Assembly: GCF_012844305.1 (NCBI RefSeq)
Contig: NZ_JABANE010000014.1
Location: forward strand, 42,487-106,486
Origin: Flammeovirga aprica JL-4
GTDB lineage: Bacteria > Bacteroidota > Bacteroidia > Cytophagales > Flammeovirgaceae
Length of the DNA: 64,000 nt
Direction: 5' to 3'
The translations under genes were made by a program, and so were the position numbers. Below, in pieces: positions 28,195 to 37,132 of the stretch. Within the stretch, counting starts at the first letter, position 1, and each line of letters opens with the position of its first letter. The notes beneath the pieces are model-generated. The model was not told where the DNA came from. It ran no database searches and was given only the letters and a program-made list of their open reading frames with translations.

Positions 28195-28335
28195 TTATTC
28201 TACAGAAATCACATCAATTGATGATTTATTTGCTTTGACAGTAATATCTCTTTCTTCACCACTATGCATCGCATTCAACATTGAGAATAAACCGATTAAG
28301 AATATCAATGCTAAAATTTTTATTAATGCTTTCAT
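28195..28335 (-). CDS. small secreted peptide, 46 aa
   Basis: This short gene was found by reading the minus strand of the 565-bp gap. The product starts MKALIKILALIFLIGLFSML, a textbook signal peptide with two lysines and a hydrophobic core. A probable cleavage site near SMLNA leaves a charged mature peptide of about 25 residues (HSGEERDITVKANKSSIDVI). It has its own T-tracted terminator at 28106-28140, which supports real transcription. I do not recognise the family. The plus-strand frame over the same bases (28184-28372) lacks comparable features. The rest of the 28043-28607 gap is AT-rich without visible genes. Confidence 0.6.
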   Translation of the reverse strand: MKALIKILALIFLIGLFSMLNAMHSGEERDITVKANKSSIDVISVE

Positions 28336-28607
28336 GGAAAAATTATTTTTTAATTTACTATCAACTTTATAACAATTAGGAACGGGTAAAAGACAAAATA
28401 ATATAAGTTTTTCTACTAATTAATTGAATAATACAACCATTATCTTCAAATAGTTCAATTCACACCCTTTATCCCAATCTGATAATTCTTCATTTTCTAC
28501 TCATTTCTATTTTTTGTTCCTATTTCAAGAGTAGAATATTAACTTTCTTAAAAAAGAGAATTATATTTATTATTGAATGAAAATTAAATCACATCATCTA
28601 CTCTAAT

Positions 28608-30593
28608 ATGTTGAGAATTCTCTGTCTTGTTTCATTATTAATCAGTTGCTCTTTATCTGTTTTCAGTCAAAATGATTCTACTTTGACTAAAACCTTTTTT
28701 CCAGATAAAGGAAATGCTTTACATACAGCGAAGCAAAATTTCAAAATTGCTGAGAATTGGTTGAATGAATACAACAGCCTAGACAGTGCGATCCTCTATT
28801 ATGAAAAAGTAAATGCTTTTTGTTCCAATATCAGTGATGTCAATTACAAATTAGGATATTGTAACCTTCAGAAGGGCAACCTTACCTTAGCTGACTCTTT
28901 TGCTACAAAAGCTTATCAGTTAAAATCTACTTTGCCTGTTCTTTATCTTAATGCAAGAGTAAATCATTATTTAGAAAACCCCGAAAAAGCTTTAGTCTTC
29001 TACCAAAAATATTTGGAGCAGTACACCCCTACTGCTTCACCAGATAAAAAATATGTAGAACAGTTGTTCCAACATGCCAACGTAATGCTTTCTTCAAAAA
29101 ATGAACAATATCAAATCAACACAATTGACAGTTTGAATTCTGAAGAGGATGAATTCTCCCCGTTATTCATTCCTAATACTTCTCAGCTTTTCTTTTCTTC
29201 CAATAAAAAATCAATGAGCAGTATCAATGAAGAAAGTATAAATATTTATTACTCATTTTTTAAAGACGGAGAATTTCAAAAAGGGAAAATTCTGAACAAC
29301 AGGAGTATTAATATACGAGGTAATAGTGGTATTTCATCTATTTCAAAGTCAGGTAAGACAATGGTCATTTACCATGGTTTCAGTGTGGGCAGACTCTATT
29401 ATGCTAAAATTGATTTAACGAAAGACACTAAGCTTCCCAATCATAAAAAGAAATTACCCTCTCCCATCAATAATTACTTTTATCAAGTAATTGGAGGGAC
29501 CTTTACTCCTGATGGAAAAGCATTTTATTTCTCTTCAAAAAGAAAAGATGGAGTGTTCAACCTTTACTATACAAAAAGAAATGGGAAGAAATGGGTGGAC
29601 CCAATTTTATTAGAGAAAATAAATTCTAAAGGGAATGAAATAGATCCTTATTTTTCAGCGAATGGAGATACGCTGTATTTCTCTTCTGACGGTCCGAATA
29701 GTATTGGCGGATATGATATTTTCCAATCTGTCAAAACCGGTGATCATAGCTGGTCAAAACCTTTTGGCTTACCAATGCCTATTAATTCAGCTTATGATGA
29801 AAAAACACCAAGTACTAATGACGATGGAAGCTTGATTTTATTTAGCTCGAATAGACCTGGAGGAAAAGGTGGTTTTGATATTTATTCTTCTTCTTATCAA
29901 AAAGAAAAAATGGAGGAGGAAGAACCTATGGTCGTATCAGAACCTCAATTCCATACTTTAGATTCTATATTGGATGAAAATTTACTAAATACTCAGTTGC
30001 ATATTCTTAGCAAAAAAGATTCTAGTCAATTATCAGGTGCCAAGATTACGATTTATACTTTCCCAGAAAATATTGTATTGAGGAGAATAGTATCAGATAC
30101 AAATGGTGTTGCTAAAATTAATGCAATCCCCAATGACCATACTTTTGGAGTCAATATTGTCAAAAAAGGATACGACCTCTTCTCTCTGAAAGTACATATC
30201 GACTCATTAAAGACTGATTATACGCTCTATCTTGACTCTATTGAGTTAAACCACAACATCACATTAAAAAATATCTTTTTCGATACCAACTCAAGTAAAA
30301 TAAAGAAGTCTTCTTACAACGAACTTGAAAATGTTTTATCCTTCTTAAAGGTAAATTCTAATGTCGTGATTCAAATTGAAGGCTATACTGATAATACTGG
30401 AGATTATGACATCAATATGATGCTTTCTCAAAAAAGAGCGGATGCTATTGTTGCCTATCTGATTGATGCTGGTATTTCCAAAGAACGCCTTATTAGTAAA
30501 GGGTTTGGAGAGGAAAACCCTGTAGCAGATAATAAAACAGAAGAAGGGAAGGCTCAAAATAGGAGAACGGAATTCAAGGTCATTAAAAACTAA
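28608..30593 (+). CDS. OmpA-family protein with TPR, PD40 propeller and regulatory-like domain (PorE-like)
   Basis: Domain order by residue: signal peptide (about 1-20; LLISC at Cys14 could be a lipobox, but FSQ cleavage is also possible); TPR helices (35-150); PD40/WD40-like propeller blades (190-430) with repeats AFYFSSKRKDG, LYFSSDGPNSIGGYDIF and ILFSSNRPGGKGGFDIY; carboxypeptidase-regulatory-like beta domain (460-535); C-terminal OmpA peptidoglycan-binding domain (555-661) with IEGYTDNTGD, LSQKRADAIVAYL and NRRTEFKV. The same architecture is found in PorE of the T9SS, which links outer-membrane components to peptidoglycan. The gene follows a T9SS substrate, but many paralogues of this architecture exist, so the PorE role is only a suggestion. 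Confidence 0.85.
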   Translation: MLRILCLVSLLISCSLSVFSQNDSTLTKTFFPDKGNALHTAKQNFKIAENWLNEYNSLDSAILYYEKVNAFCSNISDVNYKLGYCNLQKGNLTLADSFATKAYQLKSTLPVLYLNARVNHYLENPEKALVFYQKYLEQYTPTASPDKKYVEQLFQHANVMLSSKNEQYQINTIDSLNSEEDEFSPLFIPNTSQLFFSSNKKSMSSINEESINIYYSFFKDGEFQKGKILNNRSINIRGNSGISSISKSGKTMVIYHGFSVGRLYYAKIDLTKDTKLPNHKKKLPSPINNYFYQVIGGTFTPDGKAFYFSSKRKDGVFNLYYTKRNGKKWVDPILLEKINSKGNEIDPYFSANGDTLYFSSDGPNSIGGYDIFQSVKTGDHSWSKPFGLPMPINSAYDEKTPSTNDDGSLILFSSNRPGGKGGFDIYSSSYQKEKMEEEEPMVVSEPQFHTLDSILDENLLNTQLHILSKKDSSQLSGAKITIYTFPENIVLRRIVSDTNGVAKINAIPNDHTFGVNIVKKGYDLFSLKVHIDSLKTDYTLYLDSIELNHNITLKNIFFDTNSSKIKKSSYNELENVLSFLKVNSNVVIQIEGYTDNTGDYDINMMLSQKRADAIVAYLIDAGISKERLISKGFGEENPVADNKTEEGKAQNRRTEFKVIKN

Positions 30594-30603
30594 TTCTACC
30601 TAT

Positions 30604-30637
30604 TTTGTTGATCAAAGAAAATGATCCGTTATCTTCG
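30604..30637 (+). promoter_or_regulatory. candidate promoter of the heptose epimerase gene
   Basis: TTTG at 30604-30607 and TATCTTCG at 30630-30637 (one mismatch to TAnnTTTG) are 22 bases apart, close to the -33/-7 arrangement of this phylum. Transcription would start about 15-20 bases before the ATG at 30662. Confidence 0.4.
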
Positions 30638-30661
30638 TGAAAAATTAAAAAAAATAGAACA

Positions 30662-31633
30662 ATGATAGTTGTAACAGGTGCTGCCGGATTTATCGGTAGC
30701 TGTATGATTTCTAGATTGAATGAAGATAACTTCAATCATATCGTTGCAGTAGACGATTTTTCATTTCCTGAGAAAAATAAAAACCTTGAAGGAAAAAAAA
30801 TCTTAGAGAAAGTGGAAAGAGAAGAATTCTTTGAGTGGTTGGATAAAAATCACTTGGAAGTTGAATTTATCTTTCACTTAGGAGCTAGAACAAGTACAGC
30901 TGAATTCAATAGAGATATTCTTGCTCATTTGAATACTGATTACACAAAGAAAATGTGGAATGCTACTATTAAGTACGCTATTCCATTAGTTTATGCTTCT
31001 TCTGCTGCTACTTATGGTTTAGGTGAGTTAGGATATGAAGACAGCGAAACTATTATTCCTGATTTGAAACCTTTGAATCCTTATGGTGAGTCAAAGAATG
31101 AGTTTGATATCTGGGCTTTAGGTCAAGAAAAGAAACCTATGTTCTGGGCTGGCTTGAAGTTCTTCAATGTATATGGACCAAATGAATTCCATAAAGAAAG
31201 AATGGCTTCAGTGGTTTTCCACGCTTTCAATCAGATCAGCAAAACGGATGGAATGAAACTTTTCCAATCGCATAACCCTGATTACAAAGATGGCGAGCAA
31301 CAAAGAGATTTCGTTTACGTGAAAGATGTCGTGGAAATCATGATGTTCTTGATGTACCACCGTCAAGCGAAAAATTCAGGTATTTATAATGTGGGTACTG
31401 GTGAGGCTAGAACATTCTTAGATCTTACTAAAGCTACTTTTAAAGCGATGGGTAAAGAAGAAAATATTTCTTATATCCCTACTCCTGAAGATATCAGAGA
31501 TAAATACCAATACTTTACTGAAGCAACTATGGAAAAGCTCAAAAAGATTGGTTATGACAAGCCTTTCACTTCTTTGGAAGAAGGTGTGGAAGATTATGTG
31601 AAAAATTATTTGATGGGTACAACACGTTACTAA
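30662..31633 (+). CDS. rfaD: ADP-L-glycero-D-manno-heptose-6-epimerase
   Basis: This NAD(P)-dependent short-chain epimerase makes ADP-L-glycero-D-manno-heptose for the LPS core, in the cytosol. The N-terminal nucleotide-binding motif is VVTGAAGFIGS. The family-specific segments are FHLGARTSTAEFNRDI, YASSAATYGLG and the catalytic YGESK (YxxxK). NVYGPNEFHKERMASVVFH, QQRDFVYVKDVV and the closing SLEEGVEDYV also fit. The length of 323 is normal for RfaD/HldD. A strong terminator follows; the convergent gene is cydB. Confidence 0.93.
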   Translation: MIVVTGAAGFIGSCMISRLNEDNFNHIVAVDDFSFPEKNKNLEGKKILEKVEREEFFEWLDKNHLEVEFIFHLGARTSTAEFNRDILAHLNTDYTKKMWNATIKYAIPLVYASSAATYGLGELGYEDSETIIPDLKPLNPYGESKNEFDIWALGQEKKPMFWAGLKFFNVYGPNEFHKERMASVVFHAFNQISKTDGMKLFQSHNPDYKDGEQQRDFVYVKDVVEIMMFLMYHRQAKNSGIYNVGTGEARTFLDLTKATFKAMGKEENISYIPTPEDIRDKYQYFTEATMEKLKKIGYDKPFTSLEEGVEDYVKNYLMGTTRY

Positions 31634-31652
31634 TCATCAATAGATATACTAA

Positions 31653-31696
31653 AAATGCCTTCGTTTTCGATATTGAAAGCGAAGGCATTTTTTATT
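31653..31696. terminator. bidirectional terminator between rfaD and cydB
   Basis: A 16-bp stem, AAATGCCTTCGTTTTC (31653-31668) with GAAAGCGAAGGCATTT (31675-31690), has a 6-nt loop and one wobble pair. TTTTATTTTA follows on the plus strand and a short T-run on the minus strand. Confidence 0.88.
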
Positions 31697-31710
31697 TTAT
31701 AGAAAGTCGA

Positions 31711-32748
31711 TTAATAACTATGTTCGTCTAACTTCACTTTTCCCCAGAAAACTCTGTATACAATAAAGGTATAAGCCAAAACCAGAGGTGTTCCTATGGC
31801 GGCAATTGTTAGCATCAAACCTAACCCCTTTTGAGAAGCTGCTGCATTATAAATTGTAATAGAATTATTAGGGTCATTCGGTGCAATCAATAAATTAGGA
31901 TAAAGTTGAACTGCTACCAATATCAAAAGTAAACTGAAAGTAAGAGATGAAAATACAAACGCCTGCATGTACTTTTGCTTCCTTGCTAAACGTGGTATGT
32001 TCGCAATCCCCAAAATTGCAATCAGAGGTAAGAAAAACAAAGTAGGGTGATCTTTAAAACGCTCAGCAAGATGCGGTTGAAAAATAAGCGTAAATACACT
32101 GAGTATACCAAACATGATGATAAAACCAATCATACATTTCTCCAGCATTTTCACCACTTTATCAAATAGCTTTCCTTCTGTTTTCAAAGTGAGATAAATG
32201 GCGCCGTGCATCATCATCAATGCCAAACTTGTTAACCCCACAAGAATCGAAAACGGATTTAAGAACATCAATAAATTAGGCTCGATAGCTTCATAATTTG
32301 AGTCTAAAGGAAAACCTTTCAAGACATTTCCTAAAACGACACCTAATAGAAAGGCAATCATCCCACTAGAAATACTATAAGAAACATCCCACATTGTTCT
32401 CCACCATTTCATCTCCTCTTTACTTCTAAACTCAATAGAAATTGCTCTTAAAATAATAAACATAATAAAGAGCATAAATGGAATATACATGGCTGAAAAT
32501 AGCGTTGCATAGAAAACTGGAAAACCTGCAAATAAGGTGCCTCCACCAATTACGAGCCATACTTCATTACCATCCCATACTGGACCTACCGCATTTAAGG
32601 CAATACGTCTGTTTTGATCTCCTTTTATAAATAAGTGCATTGCACCTGCTCCTAAATCGAAGCCATCCAATATGCCATATCCTGAGAATAAAGCGCCTAC
32701 TACCAAAAACCAAAGCGTAGGGTAATCTAATCCTAAAAATGTTTCCAT
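31711..32748 (-). CDS. cydB: cytochrome bd ubiquinol oxidase subunit II
   Basis: CydB pairs with CydA in the inner-membrane quinol oxidase that reduces oxygen to water with high affinity. It has about nine hydrophobic helices. The N-terminal GYGILDGFDLGAGAMHLF and GPVWDGNEVWLVIGGGTLFAGFP are diagnostic, and the length (345) is typical. It begins 12 bases after the cydA stop, so the two form an operon in the usual order. No CydX-like small subunit was seen. Confidence 0.95.
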   Translation of the reverse strand: METFLGLDYPTLWFLVVGALFSGYGILDGFDLGAGAMHLFIKGDQNRRIALNAVGPVWDGNEVWLVIGGGTLFAGFPVFYATLFSAMYIPFMLFIMFIILRAISIEFRSKEEMKWWRTMWDVSYSISSGMIAFLLGVVLGNVLKGFPLDSNYEAIEPNLLMFLNPFSILVGLTSLALMMMHGAIYLTLKTEGKLFDKVVKMLEKCMIGFIIMFGILSVFTLIFQPHLAERFKDHPTLFFLPLIAILGIANIPRLARKQKYMQAFVFSSLTFSLLLILVAVQLYPNLLIAPNDPNNSITIYNAAASQKGLGLMLTIAAIGTPLVLAYTFIVYRVFWGKVKLDEHSY

Positions 32749-32760
32749 GGTTGTATTTAT

Positions 32761-34137
32761 TTATTCTGAGAAAAAGTCATTAATGCCTTGCTGATGAGGG
32801 CGGTGATCAATTAAATGCGTATCTGAAGGACCATGTTTGATCTTCTTATTCAATAAGTAAATAAAGAGGATAAACAATAGTGTATAGACAAATGTAAACA
32901 TGATCAATGAGAATAATACTTGATCCGCTTGAACTGCTTTTGACAAAGCATCTGATGTTCTTAGTAAGCCATACACTACCCAAGGTTGTCTTCCCATTTC
33001 AGCCGCAAACCATCCAAACTGATTGGCTAACTGAGGCAATATTACAGCAAAAACGAATACCCATAAAAGCCACTTCTGTTCAAATAACTTTCCTCTAATC
33101 CAATAAAAAGTACCTAAAACAGAAAGACCTATCAGCATCATTCCTATACCTACCATTAAATGGTAAAACTGGAAGACTGCATTGATTTGCGTAGGGATTT
33201 CATCTTCAGGGAAAGCATCTAATCCGTCTACTTTTCCATCAAAATCAAATTGAGTCAAGAAGGCTAATCCTCCAGGGACTTTCACACCATACACTTCTTT
33301 GCTTTCTTGGTCTACCCAACCGAACAGATATAAATCAGCAGAGTGATCAGTATAGTAATGACCTTCAAAAGCGGCCAATTTAGCCGGTTGATTTACTGCC
33401 ACTCCATCTGCCGACATATGTCCTAAAAACAATTGTACAAATGAGAAAACTGTAGCGGCAATTAAACCTAATTTAATACCTAATTTTGAAATATCTTGAT
33501 GCCTATCTCTTACCAAATAATAGGCATGCACACTGATAAAAAGGAAGGCTCCTGCTAAGAAAGCTCCTACCCAAACGTGTAAAATTCTTTCTACACTTGA
33601 TGGATTAAAAACCATCTCCCAAAAGTCTGTGATTTCGGCTCTTGCTTCCATCCCTTCTCCTACTATTTTGTACCCTGCCGGTGTCTGTTGCCAGCTGTTA
33701 GCGACTACAATCCAAATTGCTGAAAACATGGAACCAAAGAAGACCCCTACTGTCGACATAAAATGAACTTTAGGGCTTACCTTATTCCAACCAAAAAGTA
33801 AAATTCCTAAGAAACTACTTTCCAATGCAAAGGCAAAAATTCCTTCTGCTGCTAATGCTGAACCAAAAATATCACCAACATACCTGGAATAGGTGGCCCA
33901 ATTGGTACCAAACTCAAACTCCATCACAATACCGGTGGCTACCCCGATACCAAAAGTCAAAGCAAATATTTTCACCCAAAAACGGGTCAAAACTTCATAC
34001 CTCTGATCTTTTGTCTTTAAAAATAATCCTTCTGAAATTACCAACATCAATCCAATACCAATACTCAAAGGCGGATAGATGTAATGAAATGAAACGGTAA
34101 ACGCAAACTGAATTCTTGATAGTATTTCTACATCCAT
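32761..34137 (-). CDS. cydA: cytochrome bd ubiquinol oxidase subunit I
   Basis: CydA carries the haems and the quinol site of cytochrome bd oxidase. The haem-ligand His18 lies in SFHYIYPPLSIG, and a second conserved His in HVWVGAFLAGAF. The GRQPW motif (FAAEMGRQPWVVYGLLRT) is present, as is the Q-loop region with DLYLFGWVDQ. At 458 residues it has the short Q-loop form common outside the Enterobacteria. It is the first gene of cydAB. Confidence 0.95.
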   Translation of the reverse strand: MDVEILSRIQFAFTVSFHYIYPPLSIGIGLMLVISEGLFLKTKDQRYEVLTRFWVKIFALTFGIGVATGIVMEFEFGTNWATYSRYVGDIFGSALAAEGIFAFALESSFLGILLFGWNKVSPKVHFMSTVGVFFGSMFSAIWIVVANSWQQTPAGYKIVGEGMEARAEITDFWEMVFNPSSVERILHVWVGAFLAGAFLFISVHAYYLVRDRHQDISKLGIKLGLIAATVFSFVQLFLGHMSADGVAVNQPAKLAAFEGHYYTDHSADLYLFGWVDQESKEVYGVKVPGGLAFLTQFDFDGKVDGLDAFPEDEIPTQINAVFQFYHLMVGIGMMLIGLSVLGTFYWIRGKLFEQKWLLWVFVFAVILPQLANQFGWFAAEMGRQPWVVYGLLRTSDALSKAVQADQVLFSLIMFTFVYTLLFILFIYLLNKKIKHGPSDTHLIDHRPHQQGINDFFSE

Positions 34138-34271
34138 AGTTAGGCTATATCATAGTGTTTTTACTTTACTAACTTAATCAACTTTTAGTTTATAACCTTT
34201 GTTTTTTGATAGTAAAGTGGAAAATGCTGTTGAACATTTAAAATTGGACAACAGCTTACATGTTTGTGCCG

Positions 34272-34279
34272 CAAAATTA
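34272..34279 (-). promoter_or_regulatory. candidate -7 element for cydAB
   Basis: Minus-strand TAATTTTG matches TAnnTTTG, about 135 bases before cydA. The nearest TTTG upstream is too close (12 bases) to be a standard -33 element, so this is tentative. The 34138-34441 gap also holds a weak inverted repeat, GCTGTTG (34226-34232) with CAACAGC (34249-34255), and the CBS-gene terminator. Confidence 0.3.
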
Positions 34280-34370
34280 CTGTAATTTATTCAAAGAGGA
34301 AGCTTATTATAGAATGTTTGCTTTTATTGATATTTAAGGACAATAGCTGACTAGTTTTCTTTTATTTTGG

Positions 34371-34409
34371 GGAAATAAAAAATGCGATTTCATGACCTGA
34401 AACCGCATT
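34371..34409 (-). terminator. terminator of the CBS-domain gene
   Basis: AATGCGATTTCA (34381-34392) and TGAAACCGCATT (34398-34409) pair with one mismatch. On the minus strand the stem runs into TTTTTTATTT. Confidence 0.8.
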
Positions 34410-34441
34410 ATACTTACTCATTTTGGATTTATGATTTTTAC

Positions 34442-34897
34442 TTACCAAGTTGTAGAGCTTAAATCAACTGCAGCTCTAAGAATATCTCTTCTCGATACTT
34501 GACCGATTAATTTTCCATTTTTTGTGATCGGATATCTTCTGAAGGAAGAGTTCTCGAACAACATTGCTACTTCCACTACATCTTTATCTGCGGAAATAGA
34601 ACTTACAGCTTTTGTCATGTAGTCTTTTACTCTACCTTGACTTGCTGGATAATTGAGATATCTGCTTTCAAGAATGACATGCAAACAATCTTTCTCTGAT
34701 AACATTCCCACCAAATCTCCATCTTCATTGACAACTGGAGCACCTGAAATTTTCTTTTCAACTAGTACTTCCATTGCTTCTTCGATATGCTGTTCGGGAG
34801 TAAATACAATCAGTTGTTTAGTCATATACTTCTCTACACTAGGGTAAGGTTTTACGTCATGCGGATTTTCGAGTACTCTTTTGGGTGTAAAATTCAT
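34442..34897 (-). CDS. CBS-domain pair protein
   Basis: This 151-residue soluble protein consists of two CBS motifs, which together form a Bateman module that usually binds adenine nucleotides. The first (about 25-80) contains SVEKYMTKQLIVFTPEQH and ISGAPVVNEDGDLVGMLSEK. The second (about 90-145) contains VKDYMTKAVSSISADKDV and FRRYPITKNGKLIGQVSRRD. There is no attached enzyme or transporter domain. The target is unknown. It is transcribed alone, between cydAB and a two-component system on the same strand, with a terminator of its own. Confidence 0.9.
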   Translation of the reverse strand: MNFTPKRVLENPHDVKPYPSVEKYMTKQLIVFTPEQHIEEAMEVLVEKKISGAPVVNEDGDLVGMLSEKDCLHVILESRYLNYPASQGRVKDYMTKAVSSISADKDVVEVAMLFENSSFRRYPITKNGKLIGQVSRRDILRAAVDLSSTTW

Positions 34898-35072
34898 TTT
34901 AGTAATTATTTAGTGGTTATATGATGAGCGATTAATACGATAATAGAAAAAATCTCTACTAATAATCTTATTCAGTCTCATAATATACACATTATCAGCA
35001 TGAAAAGCTAATTTCAACACCAAATAATACAGATGTATGGGTTTTAGACTATTGTGTAATAATAATGACCGC

Positions 35073-35816
35073 TTACTCAAAAATCTTTAATAATTCACTT
35101 CTGTAACTCTGCCCCACCGGCAACTCCACTTCTCCCAAACCCAATACATTTCCTTCCAATGTTTCTATCTCATCTACATTGACGATATAAGATTTATGAA
35201 TTCGAATAAAGCCTTTATCAGCTAAAGAATCCTCCAATTTCTTTAAGGAGGCTAAGGCCAAAATCGTTTTATCTTTGGTATGAAAAGCCACATATTCTTT
35301 TTTCCCTTCCATATAAATCAACTTCTCAAACTTCACCTTATAAAGTTTATAATCTGCTTTAATGGTGAGGCTATCCGATTTTGTTTCTATATAGGAAGTT
35401 GTTTGAGGTTCAGGGTGATGCTCCTCTTCTTTTGTTTGATGATTAGATTTTATCAATTCAAACTGTTCAATTACTTTATTGATCGTTTGTAAGAAACGTG
35501 GTAACGTAATAGGTTTCAAGAGATAATCAAATGCGTTCAACTCAAAACCTTTGATTGCATATTCAGAATAAGCTGTTGTAAAAACAATCATAGGTCGCTT
35601 GGCTTGCATCGTCTCTACAAACTCAATTCCAGATAAATTAGGCATTTGAATATCCAAGAAGAGCAGATCCACATCATTACTCTGCATAAATGTCATGGCC
35701 TCAATCGCATTTTTAAATGTCCCTAGCACTTCCAACTGAGGAACTTTTGAAGCATAATCCTTGATTAAACTTCTTGCTAAATGCTCATCATCAACAATAA
35801 TTGTTTTTATCTTCAT
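35073..35816 (-). CDS. LytTR-family response regulator
   Basis: The N-terminal receiver domain (1-120) has the acidic pocket IIVDDEH, phospho-acceptor Asp55 in LLFLDIQMPN, Thr80/81 and Lys101 in DYLLKPITLP. The C-terminal LytTR DNA-binding domain (about 147-245) contains YMEGKKEYVAFHTKDKTILA, FIRIHKSYIVNVDEIETLEG and LPVGQSYR. It starts 7 bases after the stop of the histidine kinase gene, so the two form a LytS/LytR-type pair. The regulated genes are not evident; the divergent RND efflux operon is a reasonable guess. Confidence 0.93.
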   Translation of the reverse strand: MKIKTIIVDDEHLARSLIKDYASKVPQLEVLGTFKNAIEAMTFMQSNDVDLLFLDIQMPNLSGIEFVETMQAKRPMIVFTTAYSEYAIKGFELNAFDYLLKPITLPRFLQTINKVIEQFELIKSNHQTKEEEHHPEPQTTSYIETKSDSLTIKADYKLYKVKFEKLIYMEGKKEYVAFHTKDKTILALASLKKLEDSLADKGFIRIHKSYIVNVDEIETLEGNVLGLGEVELPVGQSYRSELLKIFE

Positions 35817-35823
35817 TTTAATT

Positions 35824-36894
35824 TCAGCTATTTTTGATTTCCAACATTACCTCAAACTCCTTTTCTCCTTCATTAATATCCAATTGATGAGCATCAGGGT
35901 AAATGAGATCCAACCGCTTCTGAACATTTTTCAATCCAATCCCCCCCACAGCAATTCTACTTACATTATCAGTAACTGTATTCTTCACTTTCAAAGTAAG
36001 TTGTTCCTCTTTCTGTTTTAACTCAATGTTCACAAATCCCTCTGGATTTTCCTCCAACCTACTGTACTTGAAAGCATTCTCTATAAAAGGTTCCAATAGC
36101 ATCGGGGCTATTTTAAATTGGGGATTTTGAATATCAATAACAAAAGAGATATTCTGAAGAGATTCCGTTTTCAGCTGTTGGAAATCTATATAATTATGTA
36201 GATAAGTAATGTCTTTTTCTAAAGCTACAATTTCTTCATTGCAATCATAAAGCAAATAACGTAACATCTCTGAGAGCTTTGCAATATTATCAGTTGCTTG
36301 AGGCATTTGCATGTAAGACATACTGTAAATATTATTCAAGGCATTGAACAAGAAATGAGGGTTAATCTGAGATCTTAAAAACTTCAACTCCGCTTCGATC
36401 TTTCCTTGCACCAATTCTTTTTTCTTCTGACGCTCTCGTTCATCATAACTACTCAGTTTTAAAACAGTACTTACAAGAATTGAAATTAGAATAAATACAC
36501 TTCCAAAACCAAAAGGCCAAATCCATTCAAAGGTCAATTGTCCATTTAGTTTTTCTTTCAATTCTAAATGTTCGGCAAAAAACAATTCAGGATCTAATAA
36601 ATGGAATGTTTCTCTACTAAGAAATAATAATATTTTGATGGCTATGATATATAATACAATAGCGGCTATAACATAGAATAAATTGAGATTTCTCTTGATT
36701 AATAATTGAGGAACAAGTAATTCAATATTGGTAACAACTACAAAAAGAAAAATACCTGTTGTGATAGTAGCACGGATCAAGGCAAACTGAACACCCAACC
36801 AGAAATCTGTACTTAAAAGAAATATAAACAAAGCAATGGTACATAAGGGGAGTACCGCTTTACTTGGTATAGAAAAGTTAAATCGTTCCTTCAT
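35824..36894 (-). CDS. LytS-type sensor histidine kinase
   Basis: This inner-membrane kinase has four hydrophobic segments in the first 150 residues and no large extracellular sensor. A coiled linker follows, then the His_kinase domain with phospho-acceptor His180 in RSQINPHFLFNALNNIYS, and an ATPase domain with LEPFIENAFKYS and GGIGLKNVQKRL. I chose the ATG at 36894 (MKERFNFSIP). A frame extension to 36948 adds 18 residues (MNYFFNFYIYS) that look like untranslated AT-rich DNA. It is paired with the downstream LytTR regulator. Confidence 0.92.
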   Translation of the reverse strand: MKERFNFSIPSKAVLPLCTIALFIFLLSTDFWLGVQFALIRATITTGIFLFVVVTNIELLVPQLLIKRNLNLFYVIAAIVLYIIAIKILLFLSRETFHLLDPELFFAEHLELKEKLNGQLTFEWIWPFGFGSVFILISILVSTVLKLSSYDERERQKKKELVQGKIEAELKFLRSQINPHFLFNALNNIYSMSYMQMPQATDNIAKLSEMLRYLLYDCNEEIVALEKDITYLHNYIDFQQLKTESLQNISFVIDIQNPQFKIAPMLLEPFIENAFKYSRLEENPEGFVNIELKQKEEQLTLKVKNTVTDNVSRIAVGGIGLKNVQKRLDLIYPDAHQLDINEGEKEFEVMLEIKNS

Positions 36895-37132
36895 TGAAAT
36901 ATATTTTACTTCAAAAGAATAGATATAAAAATTAAAAAAATAGTTCAATCAACAAAACTTCATTTTTTATCGATAAATAACACGATTTCCTCAACGAACG
37001 TGGTCATTGATAGAATATCACATTTCATAGAAAGGTTACAGAGGTTGGTTGATTTAATTATGTGTCTGCATTTTGAATGTTTTACTTCGAGCTTGAAAAT
37101 AAATCAAAACATTATCAAACTATCTAATTTTT

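Noticed and set aside
28184..28372. 62-residue plus-strand open frame
   Set aside because: It is the antisense of the 46-residue secreted-peptide gene, which has a clear signal peptide and a matching terminator; the plus-strand product has neither.
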